This document shows, in pieces, positions 1 to 7,976 of a DNA stretch of 64,000 nucleotides. The notes beneath the pieces are model-generated. The model saw only the letters and a list, made by a program, of their open reading frames with translations. It made no database searches and was not told where the DNA came from. The DNA lies in NCBI GenBank assembly GCA_965214055.1, contig OZ243931.1, positions 682,001 through 746,000 of the forward strand, in the 5' to 3' direction. Numbering within the stretch: the stretch's first letter is position 1; every line of letters begins with the position of its first letter. The position numbers and the translations under genes were made by a program. This DNA is from WTGA01 sp965214055 (GTDB taxonomy: Bacteria > Pseudomonadota > Gammaproteobacteria > Arenicellales > Poriferihabitantaceae).

Positions 1-405
1 ACCCGGGTTCGGCTGGACAATTTCTGGGAACTGCTGGATGAAATCCTAAATGTCGTCCTGTTTGTCCTCATCGGTCTGGAAGTACTGGTTCTGCATTTCG
101 ACGATACCTATCTCATCGCAGGGCTCATCGGGATCCCCCTCATTCTCGCCAGCCGGCTGGTCAGTGTGGGGGTGCCCATCTCCCTTTTGCGAATGGTCAC
201 CAACCGGTCGTACAGCGAGCATGCCGTCAAGATCCTGGTTTGGGGGGGATTGAGAGGGGGGATATCCGTGGCCCTCGCGCTCACCCTGCCCGCCGGGGTT
301 GAACGGGACATATTCCTTGTCATGACGTACCTGATGGTCATTTTTTCCATTCTTGTACAGGGACTGACCATCGAACGGGTGGCCAAGCATTACAGTTCCC
401 CCTGA
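1..405 (+). CDS. Na+/H+ antiporter, CPA1/NhaP type (C-terminal part)
   Basis: This is the last ~134 residues of a cation:proton antiporter; the start lies before the window. The frame is open from base 1 to the TGA at 403-405. Hydrophobic stretches alternate with short loops, and the segment WGGLRGGISVALALTLP is the hallmark Arg/Gly-rich helix of the CPA1 (NhaP/NHE) family, near the end of the transport domain. An inner-membrane protein that exports Na+ (or K+) in exchange for H+ is expected. No C-terminal TrkA or cNMP domain follows, so it is a short-tailed member. The next gene is convergent. Family assignment is firm; the ion specificity cannot be read from this fragment. Confidence 0.88.
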   Translation, partial: TRVRLDNFWELLDEILNVVLFVLIGLEVLVLHFDDTYLIAGLIGIPLILASRLVSVGVPISLLRMVTNRSYSEHAVKILVWGGLRGGISVALALTLPAGVERDIFLVMTYLMVIFSILVQGLTIERVAKHYSSP

Positions 406-472
406 AAGCACCGAGAACAATCACACCCGAGGGGGCGCCCTTCGGTGCCTCCCTGGAAAGATCCGAAATGGA

Positions 473-784
473 TCAGATTTTGATGCCAAACTGTTTTTTC
501 AAAAACAGCTTCACCGACTTGCGTTCCCGGCTGGAGAGAGTCTTTCCAATGGCGCCCTTTTTCTCCAGATCCGGAACGATTTCGACAATGCCGTCCGGAA
601 TGTCGAGATCCGGGTACGGACAAGTTTCGCAAATGATTTTTTGCTGGAAAACTTTCTTGCCAATGGAATAGTTTGCGGAAAACCCGGTTTCCTCATCCCC
701 CCCTCCTCCTCCAGACCCGAATGCCGGGGGCAAAAATGGCAAAAACAACATCAAAATCAATGTGGTTTTGAGTACGCTCTTCAT
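473..784 (-). CDS. Small secreted protein with short Gly linker and CxxCP domain (copy A)
   Basis: A 103-residue protein of unknown function. Residues 1-23 form a signal peptide (basic Met-Lys start, Leu/Phe-rich core). A five-Gly linker follows at about residues 25-29, then a conserved domain of about 70 residues beginning Tyr-x-Ile-Gly-Lys-Lys, with Cys52-Glu-Thr-Cys55-Pro and a basic C-terminus. The domain has the length and shape of a small c-type cytochrome, but the His that follows CxxC in heme-binding sites is Pro here, so covalent heme is not expected. Disulfide or metal binding by the Cys pair is possible (inference). A GGAGG-like sequence lies about 11 nt upstream of the ATG. It is a tandem paralogue of the gene at 945-1403, nearly identical in the C-terminal domain. 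Confidence 0.75.
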   Translation of the reverse strand: MKSVLKTTLILMLFLPFLPPAFGSGGGGGDEETGFSANYSIGKKVFQQKIICETCPYPDLDIPDGIVEIVPDLEKKGAIGKTLSSRERKSVKLFLKKQFGIKI

Positions 785-944
785 TCGTCAATCACCCTCC
801 CATTTCAAGTATTGTCTGCTGAAAATTTCAGGATACCGGGTTTGGGCAGAGTTCGTCAAATACGTTCGAAGAACCGTCTTGTGCATGTTGTTCATCCCCG
901 GTGTGCCCGCAACCGGCTGGACAGGGATATTCGGTTCAAACGGG

Positions 945-1403
945 CTAGATTTTAATGCCAAACTGTCTTTTCAAAAACAGCTTCACCGACTTGCGTTCCC
1001 GGCTGGAGAGAGTCTTTCCAATGGCGCCCTTTTTGTCCAGATCCGGAACGATTTCGGCAATGCCGTCCGGGATGTCGAGATCCGGGTACGGACAGGTTTC
1101 ACAAATGATTTTTTTCTGGAAAACTTTCTTCCCAATCGCATAGCTTGCGGAAAACCCGGTGTCATAATCTGCTCCTCCAGCACCTCCCGATCCTCCAGAG
1201 CTCCCGGAACCTCCAGAACCTCCCGACCCTCCTGATCCACCGGCACCTCCCGATCCTCCAGCACCTCCAGAACCTCCTGATCCACCGGAACCTCCAGAAC
1301 CTCCCGACCCTCCTTCTCCGCCAGAACCTTCTGGTCCTGATCCTGCGGACAACAATGGCCAACAGACCAGCAAAACCAACATGGTTTTGATTACACTCTT
1401 CAT
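945..1403 (-). CDS. Small secreted protein with expanded Gly/Ser linker and CxxCP domain (copy B)
   Basis: A 152-residue paralogue of the protein at 473-784. The layout is a signal peptide (residues 1-20), a 57-residue Gly/Ser/Ala low-complexity linker (21-77), then the same ~70-residue domain with Cys101 and Cys104 followed by Pro. The domains differ at only a handful of conservative positions, while the linker is about ten times longer, so the linker is evolving by repeat expansion. The start at 1403 was chosen because it matches the paralogue's first residues and gives a clean signal peptide; an in-frame codon 24 nt upstream would add eight charged residues. The product is presumably periplasmic or surface exposed, the linker acting as a flexible spacer. 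Function is unknown. Confidence 0.78.
   Translation of the reverse strand: MKSVIKTMLVLLVCWPLLSAGSGPEGSGGEGGSGGSGGSGGSGGSGGAGGSGGAGGSGGSGGSGGSGSSGGSGGAGGADYDTGFSASYAIGKKVFQKKIICETCPYPDLDIPDGIAEIVPDLDKKGAIGKTLSSRERKSVKLFLKRQFGIKI
1173..1343. repeat. Low-complexity Gly/Ser-coding repeat
   Basis: On the minus strand this is an imperfect array of GGN-TCN-type codons encoding Gly-Gly-Ser and Gly-Gly-Ala units. It is in frame with the copy B protein and lies between its signal peptide and its conserved domain. The copy A gene has only five Gly at the same place. Such arrays change length by slippage or unequal crossover. Confidence 0.85.
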
Positions 1404-1505
1404 TCGTCTAGTACACTCCCATTTCAAGTATTATCTGCTGAAAATTTTAGGATACCGGGTTTGAATAGAGTTCGTCAAATACGTTCGGGGAACCAGCCAT
1501 TGCGT

Positions 1506-2780
1506 ATGCAGTACATTGCCGGTATGTCCTGCGCTCTCCTGTATACCTTTCTCGCCATCCAGTCCAATGGTCCCACGGGAATCGATTTGTCCGGTTTTCT
1601 CGTCGGATACTGGGGGATTGCAGCGGTTCTGTTCATTTACTGGTACTACCTGTTTGTCCACAACCTGGAGATCCGGTATCGGGATGTAATTGGCTGGGCA
1701 GTGATATTCCGGTTACTCGGAATCTATGGCTCACCGATCCTCGAAGATGATTTTTACCGTTATCTGCTGGATGGCTGTCTGTTCTGGTCATCCGCCTCTC
1801 CCTATGGCATCAGTCCTGAATCCCTGTTCCAGGCCAACTCCCTGTCGTCCGAATGCCGGGAGGCCCTGATCTGGGTCAACAACCCCCACCTCCCCACCGT
1901 GTACGGGCCCGTCCTGCAGTACACCTTTGCACTGGCCCATGTCCTCTCACCCGCCAATGTCGTGCCCCTGCAAGTCATTCTGGCTGGTTTTGACATCGGC
2001 ATTATCCTTGTGCTGTGCAAATTGGCCCGGGCGAGGGATGTATTGCTGTATGCTTGGAACCCCCTGGTCCTGAAAGAGGTCATCTTTACCGCGCATCCGG
2101 ATGTCATCGGAATATTCTTTCTCCTGGTGGCCTTTTTTGCGCGGTACCATCACCGAACAGCCGTGGCCTGCCTGTTCATCGCATTGGCCTGTGCCACCAA
2201 GGTTCTTGCACTCCTTGCTCTGCCATTTTTCCTGTACAGACAGAAAATGCGATACTGGGTTCTCACCGCGGCAACCCTGGGCGCACTCTACCTGCCGTTC
2301 ATCCTGCAGGGTCAAACGGATCTGCCGGTTCTGGAGGAATTCGCGAAAACATGGGTATTCAATGCCACCGCATTCCGGCTCACCGCATTCATCTTTCCGG
2401 ACCCGACTGCGAGACTGGTTTGCCTGGGTGTATTTATCCTCTGGTGGTGCGGTTATTTTTTCCACTGCCAAAAGCATGCCGCACCAGGAGCCATTCCAAG
2501 GATGGACTGGATTTTCGGCCTGTTTTTTCTTCTCTCCCCGGTCACCAACCCCTGGTACATTGTCTGGCTGCTTCCTTTCGCGGTCATCCGGCCCAGCTGC
2601 TGGCCCTGGGCAACTTCAATCGCGGTCTCCCTCACGTATGTGACGGGGCTGCATTTGAATGCATCGGAACTGGGGGCCTACCAGATTGCCGAGTGGGCAT
2701 TTTTCCTGGAGGTGGGGCTGATTTTCGCGGCGGTGTACTATGATTTCAGGGGGAACCGGTTGAAATTCAGCGCGAATTGA
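1506..2780 (+). CDS. GT-C fold membrane glycosyltransferase (mannosyltransferase-like)
   Basis: About 424 residues with roughly ten or more hydrophobic segments, typical of polyprenol-phosphate-sugar dependent glycosyltransferases (GT87/DUF2029 and PIG-M-like proteins). The first luminal loop has the acidic motif LEDDFYRYLLDG followed by an SPYG-type segment, and later NNPHLPTVYGP and a His-Pro-Asp motif (TAHPDVIG); the acidic pair is the usual catalytic/metal site of the GT-C class. It should act in the inner membrane, adding a hexose from a lipid-linked donor on the periplasmic side. The neighbouring convergent GT2 protein could make such a donor. The start is uncertain: ATG 1506 begins the first membrane helix, while a TTG at 1461 would add 15 residues taken from the duplicated block. 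The 3' end overlaps the GT2 gene by 14 bp. Confidence 0.8.
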   Translation: MQYIAGMSCALLYTFLAIQSNGPTGIDLSGFLVGYWGIAAVLFIYWYYLFVHNLEIRYRDVIGWAVIFRLLGIYGSPILEDDFYRYLLDGCLFWSSASPYGISPESLFQANSLSSECREALIWVNNPHLPTVYGPVLQYTFALAHVLSPANVVPLQVILAGFDIGIILVLCKLARARDVLLYAWNPLVLKEVIFTAHPDVIGIFFLLVAFFARYHHRTAVACLFIALACATKVLALLALPFFLYRQKMRYWVLTAATLGALYLPFILQGQTDLPVLEEFAKTWVFNATAFRLTAFIFPDPTARLVCLGVFILWWCGYFFHCQKHAAPGAIPRMDWIFGLFFLLSPVTNPWYIVWLLPFAVIRPSCWPWATSIAVSLTYVTGLHLNASELGAYQIAEWAFFLEVGLIFAAVYYDFRGNRLKFSAN

Positions 2781-3477
2781 AATTTCTGCCATTGTCGGCC
2801 CACAGCCGCAGGGTCCAGTACAGGATCTTGTACCCGGCAAATACGGACCCTTTCAGCGTCCCGGATATCTTTGACTTGCCAATGCGCCGACGGTATCGGA
2901 CCGGCACCTGCAAAACATCGATCCCCAGTTTCGAGGCCTTGATCTGCATTTCAGTGGTCCATCCATAGGTGGTATCAGACATTTTCAACTGGGAAAGCAA
3001 TCCCGCCCTGATACAGCGCATCGGACCCAGATCATGGTATTTGAATCCATGGAGCCAATGAATGATGCAGCAGGCGATCCAGTTCCCCCAGTGTTGATGC
3101 CAGGGTAACCCATGGTTCCGGAGTCCGGCCCTGGATCGGCAGCCAATCGCAAAATCACAGTCGTCCTTCGCAACCGGTGTGATCACTTTCTCCAGGTCCT
3201 CCGGATAGTCGCTGTAATCCCCGTCTACGAAGGCAATCAGGTCCGTTTGTCCGGCGGCACCGATTCCCGTCAGGCAGGCAGAACCATATCCACGATTGCT
3301 TTCGTATACCACCGATGCTCCCTGGGCACTGGCAATTTTTGCCGTGGCGTCCGTCGACCCATTGTCAACCACCACAACCTGGTCCACAAAGCCGGGGATG
3401 GCGGACACTACCTTTCCAATGGATGCCGCTTCATTGAGGGCGGGAATGACAACAGTGATGTGGTTGCCCAGCAGCAT
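2767..3477 (-). CDS. GT2 family glycosyltransferase (polyprenol-phosphate sugar transferase-like)
   Basis: A 236-residue soluble or membrane-associated GT-A enzyme. The N-terminus ITVVIPALNEAASIGKV and the nucleotide-binding segment VVVDNGSTDAT are classical for GT2. The DxD-like metal site is at FVDGDYSDYPED. The closest well-known relatives by layout are dolichol/undecaprenyl-phosphate mannose or glucose synthases, which load a sugar onto a lipid carrier at the cytoplasmic face; that would supply the GT-C enzyme encoded next door. It lacks the C-terminal membrane helices of some members. It begins 2 nt after the stop of the DUF547 gene and probably shares its transcript. The exact sugar is not determinable. 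Confidence 0.87.
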   Translation of the reverse strand: MLLGNHITVVIPALNEAASIGKVVSAIPGFVDQVVVVDNGSTDATAKIASAQGASVVYESNRGYGSACLTGIGAAGQTDLIAFVDGDYSDYPEDLEKVITPVAKDDCDFAIGCRSRAGLRNHGLPWHQHWGNWIACCIIHWLHGFKYHDLGPMRCIRAGLLSQLKMSDTTYGWTTEMQIKASKLGIDVLQVPVRYRRRIGKSKISGTLKGSVFAGYKILYWTLRLWADNGRNFNSR

Positions 3478-3478
3478 G

Positions 3479-4327
3479 TTACTCGTTCAGGGACCAGTCA
3501 TACCGGAAACCGTCAATGGAGTGGTGCTGTTCCAGCACTTCCCTGCGTTCCGGTTCCATGTACTGCAACAGGTGTTGGATGATTTCCGCCTCACTGTCAC
3601 CAAAATCCTCCCCGTACCAGTCAAAAATACTGGACAGAATAAGGGTGTCCTCCTCCATGAACACCCCTCTTGGGTGGTTGATATACTGCTTCGCACCCAA
3701 CTCAAGAAAAGATTCCAGGTTTGCCCGGGTAAATGCCCGATTTTGCAGATTCGGGCAGCCTATCGAGGCGCAATTCACTGCATAATGAACCCGGTTGTCC
3801 TGGAACACCGGACGAAGGATCTTGTGTTCGATGTCATCAAGACTCAAATTCATTCCCTGGACCGTGACCAGTTTTTCACGCCAGGGACCCCCCCGTGGCA
3901 GCCAGCCATAGGAAATATCCTTGATGCTTTCCACCGGATAATGCTCCACAATGACCTGGATGGTGAGGGCATTATACAGGTTCACCCAGTATGCAAATTG
4001 TTCCCGGGAATTCAGGTCGCTCACCAGGATGGATTGCAGGGTTTTCAGGTAGCCGTCCAGAATGTCCCGGTCCGGTTGATCCACGGAACCGTACGCGAAC
4101 AGGTTGATCCCGTCCTGATCCACCACATGTTTTTTCAACAGGGTGTCCCAGGCACTGTGATCAATAATGGTTCCGCTGCTTTCCACGGACTGTTTCCCGA
4201 ATTCGGTGACCGGGGAATCCGAAAACAGGGAAAACCCGTGGGCTGAATGACTCAAAACCAGGTACAGGCCAATTATTACTATTTTTTTCAAACGCTTAAA
4301 ATGGATATATGGCTGTATTGTGGCCAT
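3479..4327 (-). CDS. DUF547 domain protein, exported
   Basis: About 282 residues. The start at 4327 is preceded by a good ribosome site (AGAGGGA, about 6 nt away); a longer reading frame exists upstream but without one. The N-terminus has basic residues and then a hydrophobic segment (VIIGLYLVLSHSAHGF), read as a signal peptide or anchor. The DUF547 core follows, with the typical REQFAYWVNLYNALT helix, a NCASIGCPNL segment and the Cys/His/Asp-rich pocket. DUF547 proteins are widespread in marine bacteria and have no firm biochemical role. The gene is the first of a two-gene unit with the GT2 glycosyltransferase, so an envelope role is plausible. Confidence 0.85.
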   Translation of the reverse strand: MATIQPYIHFKRLKKIVIIGLYLVLSHSAHGFSLFSDSPVTEFGKQSVESSGTIIDHSAWDTLLKKHVVDQDGINLFAYGSVDQPDRDILDGYLKTLQSILVSDLNSREQFAYWVNLYNALTIQVIVEHYPVESIKDISYGWLPRGGPWREKLVTVQGMNLSLDDIEHKILRPVFQDNRVHYAVNCASIGCPNLQNRAFTRANLESFLELGAKQYINHPRGVFMEEDTLILSSIFDWYGEDFGDSEAEIIQHLLQYMEPERREVLEQHHSIDGFRYDWSLNE

Positions 4328-4659
4328 GAGATTCCCTCTATGCGAAAAAGACAGGTATAATTTTGCAGCAGTCGACATCAACATTGGGGTCGGTTCAGAA
4401 TATCATATATGCAAAACCTCTCTTCAACCATAGGAAAATTGCTCTGCTGGCTGGGATTTCATGATTTTCAGGTGCTCAGCAGGACCTTTAGCTTCGGGGA
4501 CACGGAGGGAGTAGAGAAGGTAGAGTGTAACCGCTGCGGCATGGTGGCCACCCGGCGAGGCTGAAGAACCTCCCCATACACGGCTGGTCCGGATGGCACC
4601 GTGAGGTTTCCAACCTGACGGTTTCCCCGCAAAAAACCCGTGCCGGCCAGACTTCCCGT

Positions 4660-5856
4660 CTACCCTTCCCGGCCAGCCACCTGGTACTGTTGCGCGATCC
4701 ATTTGTGAAAATGATGCGTACAGGTGTCATGCACAGGGGAAAATGCCCCGCCATGATACCCGGGGGAACATCGTCCCCGCTGCATCATCTCACAGGGACG
4801 GATATCCTCATTGAAGATTTCCAGCCATGCGGCCAGATTGGCTTTGCGGGCTTCTTCAAACCGCTCACTGTCCGCACCATGATCCACATAGTACAACAAC
4901 AGGTCTTCCCGGCATTGGGTGGGAGAGACCGGATCAATGATAATCGCAAAAAGGTGATTCGCCTGAAAACCCAGAAACAGGTTGGGATAAAGGGCCGGAT
5001 ACTCCCCGGTATCCAGGCGGCCCGGGTTCCAGTCGGGAAAGATCGGAAGGGGGTTGGCGGAACCCAGTTTCAGGTCAAAACTTTCGGTGACCTGTCCGGA
5101 ACTGTTTTCAAAAAATATTTCGTTGTGGTGTTTGCTCAAGGGCGAATAGGAATTCAGCCCGGGATGGATCATCGGCAAATGATACGCCTCGAGAAAGTTT
5201 TCCACTGCCAGCTTCCAGTTGCATTCCATGCTCAGGGAAACCCCGCTGTGTGTACGGGCTGGCCGGGCATGCGCTTCCCCTGTCTCTCCCATCAAGCCCC
5301 GGCAACGTTTGATCAACGGTGCGGCATCCACCTCAAATTCAGGGGCCTTGCCGTCCAGGTTGATGAACAGGATTCCGAGCCAGACATGCGACCGGATTTC
5401 CTTCAACCCGTGATTTTCGCACTGAAACCCGGGAGCGCTGTGTATCCCGACTCCGCCAATATTGGGGGTCGCCTTCAGAGCGCCGTCCACGCAATAGGAC
5501 CACCCATGATAGGGACAGACAATGAGTCCATTCGTCTTTTTTTCCTCCTCAACCAGCAGGGTGCCCCGATGGCTGCACACATTGTGAAAAACCCTGACCT
5601 CGCCGGCCTTGGTCTTACTCACCAACAGGGGCAGGCCCATCAAATCCAGGGGCCGCACCATGGCCGGCTCCAACCGGTGAACGAACCCGATGGCCGTCCA
5701 ATGCGTTGCCATGATTCGATCTCTTTCGAATTCAAAGAACCGTTGCTCGGTATACGCGGCATTGGGCATTCCCCTGGCCTGCCCGATGGGCTGGTCCACC
5801 GCATTCAACTCATCCCATGTGAACCCGGATGGTGAGGCCTGTACCGGAATATTCAT
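4660..5856 (-). CDS. Rieske non-heme iron oxygenase, alpha subunit
   Basis: A 398-residue oxygenase. The N-terminal Rieske [2Fe-2S] domain has Cys94-x-His96 (NVCSHRG) and Cys114-x2-His117 (CPYHGW). The C-terminal catalytic domain carries the mononuclear iron helix ENFLEAYHLPMIHPG with the two His ligands. This single-component-alpha layout occurs in ring-hydroxylating dioxygenases and in betaine, carnitine and stachydrine N-demethylases; the strong amine/betaine theme of the window favours the second group, but this is inference. No reductase or beta subunit gene is adjacent. The start at 5856 has AGGGGAT 4-5 nt upstream; other in-frame codons upstream lack this. It is divergent from a LysR regulator that probably controls it. 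Confidence 0.88.
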   Translation of the reverse strand: MNIPVQASPSGFTWDELNAVDQPIGQARGMPNAAYTEQRFFEFERDRIMATHWTAIGFVHRLEPAMVRPLDLMGLPLLVSKTKAGEVRVFHNVCSHRGTLLVEEEKKTNGLIVCPYHGWSYCVDGALKATPNIGGVGIHSAPGFQCENHGLKEIRSHVWLGILFINLDGKAPEFEVDAAPLIKRCRGLMGETGEAHARPARTHSGVSLSMECNWKLAVENFLEAYHLPMIHPGLNSYSPLSKHHNEIFFENSSGQVTESFDLKLGSANPLPIFPDWNPGRLDTGEYPALYPNLFLGFQANHLFAIIIDPVSPTQCREDLLLYYVDHGADSERFEEARKANLAAWLEIFNEDIRPCEMMQRGRCSPGYHGGAFSPVHDTCTHHFHKWIAQQYQVAGREG

Positions 5857-5954
5857 TGGCATCCCCTGATAATTGATGATTGCTCGATAAAACACCGAAA
5901 TAACAAATGTACCGAAGCCGGTGCCAATGACAAGCGATTTTTATGCAATAATAT

Positions 5955-5969
5955 ATGAGAAAAACTCAT
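5955..5969. promoter_or_regulatory. Inverted repeat, candidate LysR operator
   Basis: ATGAG and CTCAT arms separated by five A residues form a 15-bp symmetric site in the divergent space between the Rieske gene and the LysR gene. Symmetric sites of about this size (T-N11-A type) are the usual LysR-family recognition element. It sits about 20 bp before the likely regulator start and about 100 bp before the Rieske start, a normal place for autoregulation plus activation. Confidence 0.45.
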
Positions 5970-5989
5970 GCATATCAAATTTTCCCGAA

Positions 5990-6880
5990 ATGGCCCGATA
6001 CCGACTCCCCCCGCTGAAAAGCCTGGTGTATTTTGAAACCGCTGCCCGGCTCCAGAGTTTTACCCGGGCATCCCGGGAATTGAACATCACCCAAGGGGCG
6101 GTCAGTCGCCAGGTCCGTCAGCTCGAAGAATTTTTGGGGAGAGACCTGTTCACCCGGGCAAACCGCCAGGTCATTCTGACGGATGCCGGACACGACTATT
6201 ACGTGTCTGTGGCCCATCTGCTTCAGCAGTTGGCGGATGCGACCCGCTCGCTAACCGGGCCCGACGGACCGGAACAGGTTACCCTGATGACTTCCGGCGC
6301 GCTGGCCTCCATGTACCTGCTCCCGCGTATACCCGGCTTTCGGCAGCAGCATGACCGCATACATATCCGAATCGTGGCCCGGGACCATATCACCGACCTC
6401 GACAAAATCGATTGTGACCTGGCCCTCTACTATAGCCGGACGCCTCCCGAAAACGGTGAATGGATCCCTCTTTTTGGTGAAACCGTGTTCCCGGTCTGCA
6501 GTCCCGACTACCTTGCTGCCCACCGTTGGCAATTCCAGACCAATCAGGCTCTTTCCAACAACCTGATATGGCTGGAAAGTCCTGAAAACTGGATCAACTG
6601 GCCGGAATGGTTTCAGAAAATGAACATCCGGATTGACCGCATTGAAAACCGTTTTCTGGTGAACCATTACTCCATGGTTGTCCAGGCTGCCATTGCCGGC
6701 CAGGGAATCGCGTTGGCCTGGTCACACCTGATTGATGAAGAATTGAACCAGGGGTCCCTGGTCCGGCCCACCAGTCTGGCCCTGAGAACGGATGCCCGTT
6801 TTTATCTCATCCTGCCCGCTGGCAGGACTCCCCATGAAAACACGCTCCTGTTCAGGGATTGGCTTCTCGCAAACCGATGA
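5990..6880 (+). CDS. LysR-family transcriptional regulator (GcvA-like)
   Basis: About 296 residues. The N-terminus RLPPLKSLVYFETAARLQSF followed by TRASRELNITQGAVSRQV is the winged helix-turn-helix of GcvA/AmpR-type LysR proteins; residues from about 90 on are the periplasmic-binding-protein-like effector domain. The start at 5990 is chosen because family members begin a few residues before RLPPL and because the operator-like palindrome at 5955-5969 would otherwise lie inside the gene; no clear ribosome site is visible. It is divergent from the Rieske oxygenase gene and likely activates it in response to its substrate. Confidence 0.88.
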   Translation: MARYRLPPLKSLVYFETAARLQSFTRASRELNITQGAVSRQVRQLEEFLGRDLFTRANRQVILTDAGHDYYVSVAHLLQQLADATRSLTGPDGPEQVTLMTSGALASMYLLPRIPGFRQQHDRIHIRIVARDHITDLDKIDCDLALYYSRTPPENGEWIPLFGETVFPVCSPDYLAAHRWQFQTNQALSNNLIWLESPENWINWPEWFQKMNIRIDRIENRFLVNHYSMVVQAAIAGQGIALAWSHLIDEELNQGSLVRPTSLALRTDARFYLILPAGRTPHENTLLFRDWLLANR

Positions 6881-6885
6881 GACCC

Positions 6886-6903
6886 GGCCGGATAAATCCG
6901 GCC
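6886..6903 (+). terminator. Hairpin just after the LysR gene
   Basis: A perfect 7-bp GC-rich stem (GGCCGGA / TCCGGCC) with a TAAA loop begins five bases after the stop codon. There is no T-run, so it is either a weak or Rho-assisted terminator or an mRNA 3' stabiliser. Confidence 0.35.
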
Positions 6904-7009
6904 TGCTGCCGAATCCGGAATGATGCCTGTCCGTCTCTCCATGGTATGATGGCTCATCATTGGGGCTGCCATCCACTTCAACCATTATGACTGTCAAATA
7001 GAGGACATC

Positions 7010-7645
7010 GTGGACCTGGAAAAACTGCGTCGAGAATACCTGCAAGACGGATTGAGCCGGGCAAGCCTGATGGCCGACCCGATCCGTCAATTTGAAATCT
7101 GGCTGAACCAGGCCATTGATGCCCAACTCAAGGACCCCACCGCCATGACCGTGGCAACCGTCGACCCCCATGGCCAACCCAGCCAGCGCATTGTCCTGCT
7201 GAAACAGGTAACCCGGGATGGATTTATATTTTTCACCAACTACCACAGTCACAAAGCCCGGGACATCACCCATAACCCTCTGGTGAGCCTCCACTTTCCC
7301 TGGCATCAACTGGAACGGCAGGTAAAAATCTGCGGTACCGCCGGGAAAATCAGTGCCGGGGAATCCGTGAAATATTTTATTTCACGCCCCAAGGACAGTC
7401 AGCTGGCGGCATGGGCTTCGAAACAGAGCCGGCCCGTTTCATCCCGGCAAATGCTGATGCAACAGTTCAATGCCATGAAACAAAAGTTCAGCGACGGGGC
7501 CATTCCGCTGCCTGATTTTTGGGGCGGCTACCGGGTCATTCCGAGTTCCATCGAGTTTTGGCAGGGCGGGGCAGACCGGTTGCATGATCGTTTCCGGTAT
7601 AACCGGGTGGGGAAAGTCTGGTCTATCGAACGATTGGCTCCTTAA
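7010..7645 (+). CDS. pdxH: Pyridoxamine 5'-phosphate oxidase
   Basis: A 211-residue FMN enzyme that oxidises pyridoxine or pyridoxamine 5'-phosphate to pyridoxal 5'-phosphate, in the cytoplasm. Length and motifs fit the family: the FMN-binding RIVLLKQV and FFTNYHSHKA segments, the SRPKDSQLAAWASKQS region, and the C-terminal WGGYRVIPSSIEFWQGG and LHDRFRYNR substrate/FMN contacts, ending in ERLAP as in characterised PdxH proteins. Translation starts at a GTG with GAGGA 4-5 nt upstream. It appears monocistronic. Function is confident. Confidence 0.96.
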   Translation: MDLEKLRREYLQDGLSRASLMADPIRQFEIWLNQAIDAQLKDPTAMTVATVDPHGQPSQRIVLLKQVTRDGFIFFTNYHSHKARDITHNPLVSLHFPWHQLERQVKICGTAGKISAGESVKYFISRPKDSQLAAWASKQSRPVSSRQMLMQQFNAMKQKFSDGAIPLPDFWGGYRVIPSSIEFWQGGADRLHDRFRYNRVGKVWSIERLAP

Positions 7646-7976
7646 CCCGAAGGGTGCATGGGAAGGTGAGCGGAACTTCTGTCAAGGCAGGTCAATTCCG
7701 CATCCGGGTCGGTTTGCGGACTGCACCCGCTGCCATGGCGAGTGGACGAACCGGTTGTGCATACAATTGTCTTCAATGGGAAGTGTCCTGCCGGGGAATC
7801 TGTGCCTGAATTCTGCGCGTCAGGCAACGAGACATCCTCCCCACCGCATCGGGGGCCAAGTTGATTTGGAGGGTTCCGGGCCGTCCAGCAACCGGCTGAG
7901 ACGCGCGCGCTCCCGTTTCTGCAGAATCAGACCGAGCCGACAACAGTTCGGGATACCCCACTGGTTGGCAGGATTC
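7646..7976. other. Gene-free stretch before fic
   Basis: No reading frame here has recognisable protein similarity or coding character. The composition is GC-rich up to about 7970 and then changes abruptly to AT-rich at the palindrome block. It may hold a boundary between native sequence and acquired DNA. Confidence 0.4.

Larger units (their letters stand above)
473..1540. repeat. Tandem duplication of a ~0.5-0.6 kb unit
   Basis: The stretch from 473 to about 925 and the stretch from 945 to about 1540 align along their length apart from the linker region. The similarity continues past the start codons of the two secreted-protein genes: 785-905 matches 1404-1530, including a shared block that reads AGTTCGTCAAATACGTTCG at both places. 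In the right copy this block lies at the very start of the glycosyltransferase gene; in the left copy the same sequence is a dead remnant of that start. The duplicated unit therefore carried the gene, its upstream control region and the beginning of the divergent neighbour. Confidence 0.8.

Noticed and set aside
1173..1343. Periodic repeat considered as a CRISPR array
   Set aside because: The periodicity follows codons (Gly-Gly-Ser) with no unique spacers and no cas genes.
1162..1362. Arg/Trp-rich minus-strand frame of 66 residues
   Set aside because: It is the alternative-frame reading of the Gly/Ser repeat, not a separate gene.
4690..5835. 381-residue plus-strand frame antisense to the Rieske gene
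   Set aside because: A shadow frame produced by strong third-position GC bias. The Rieske motifs on the other strand settle the coding frame.
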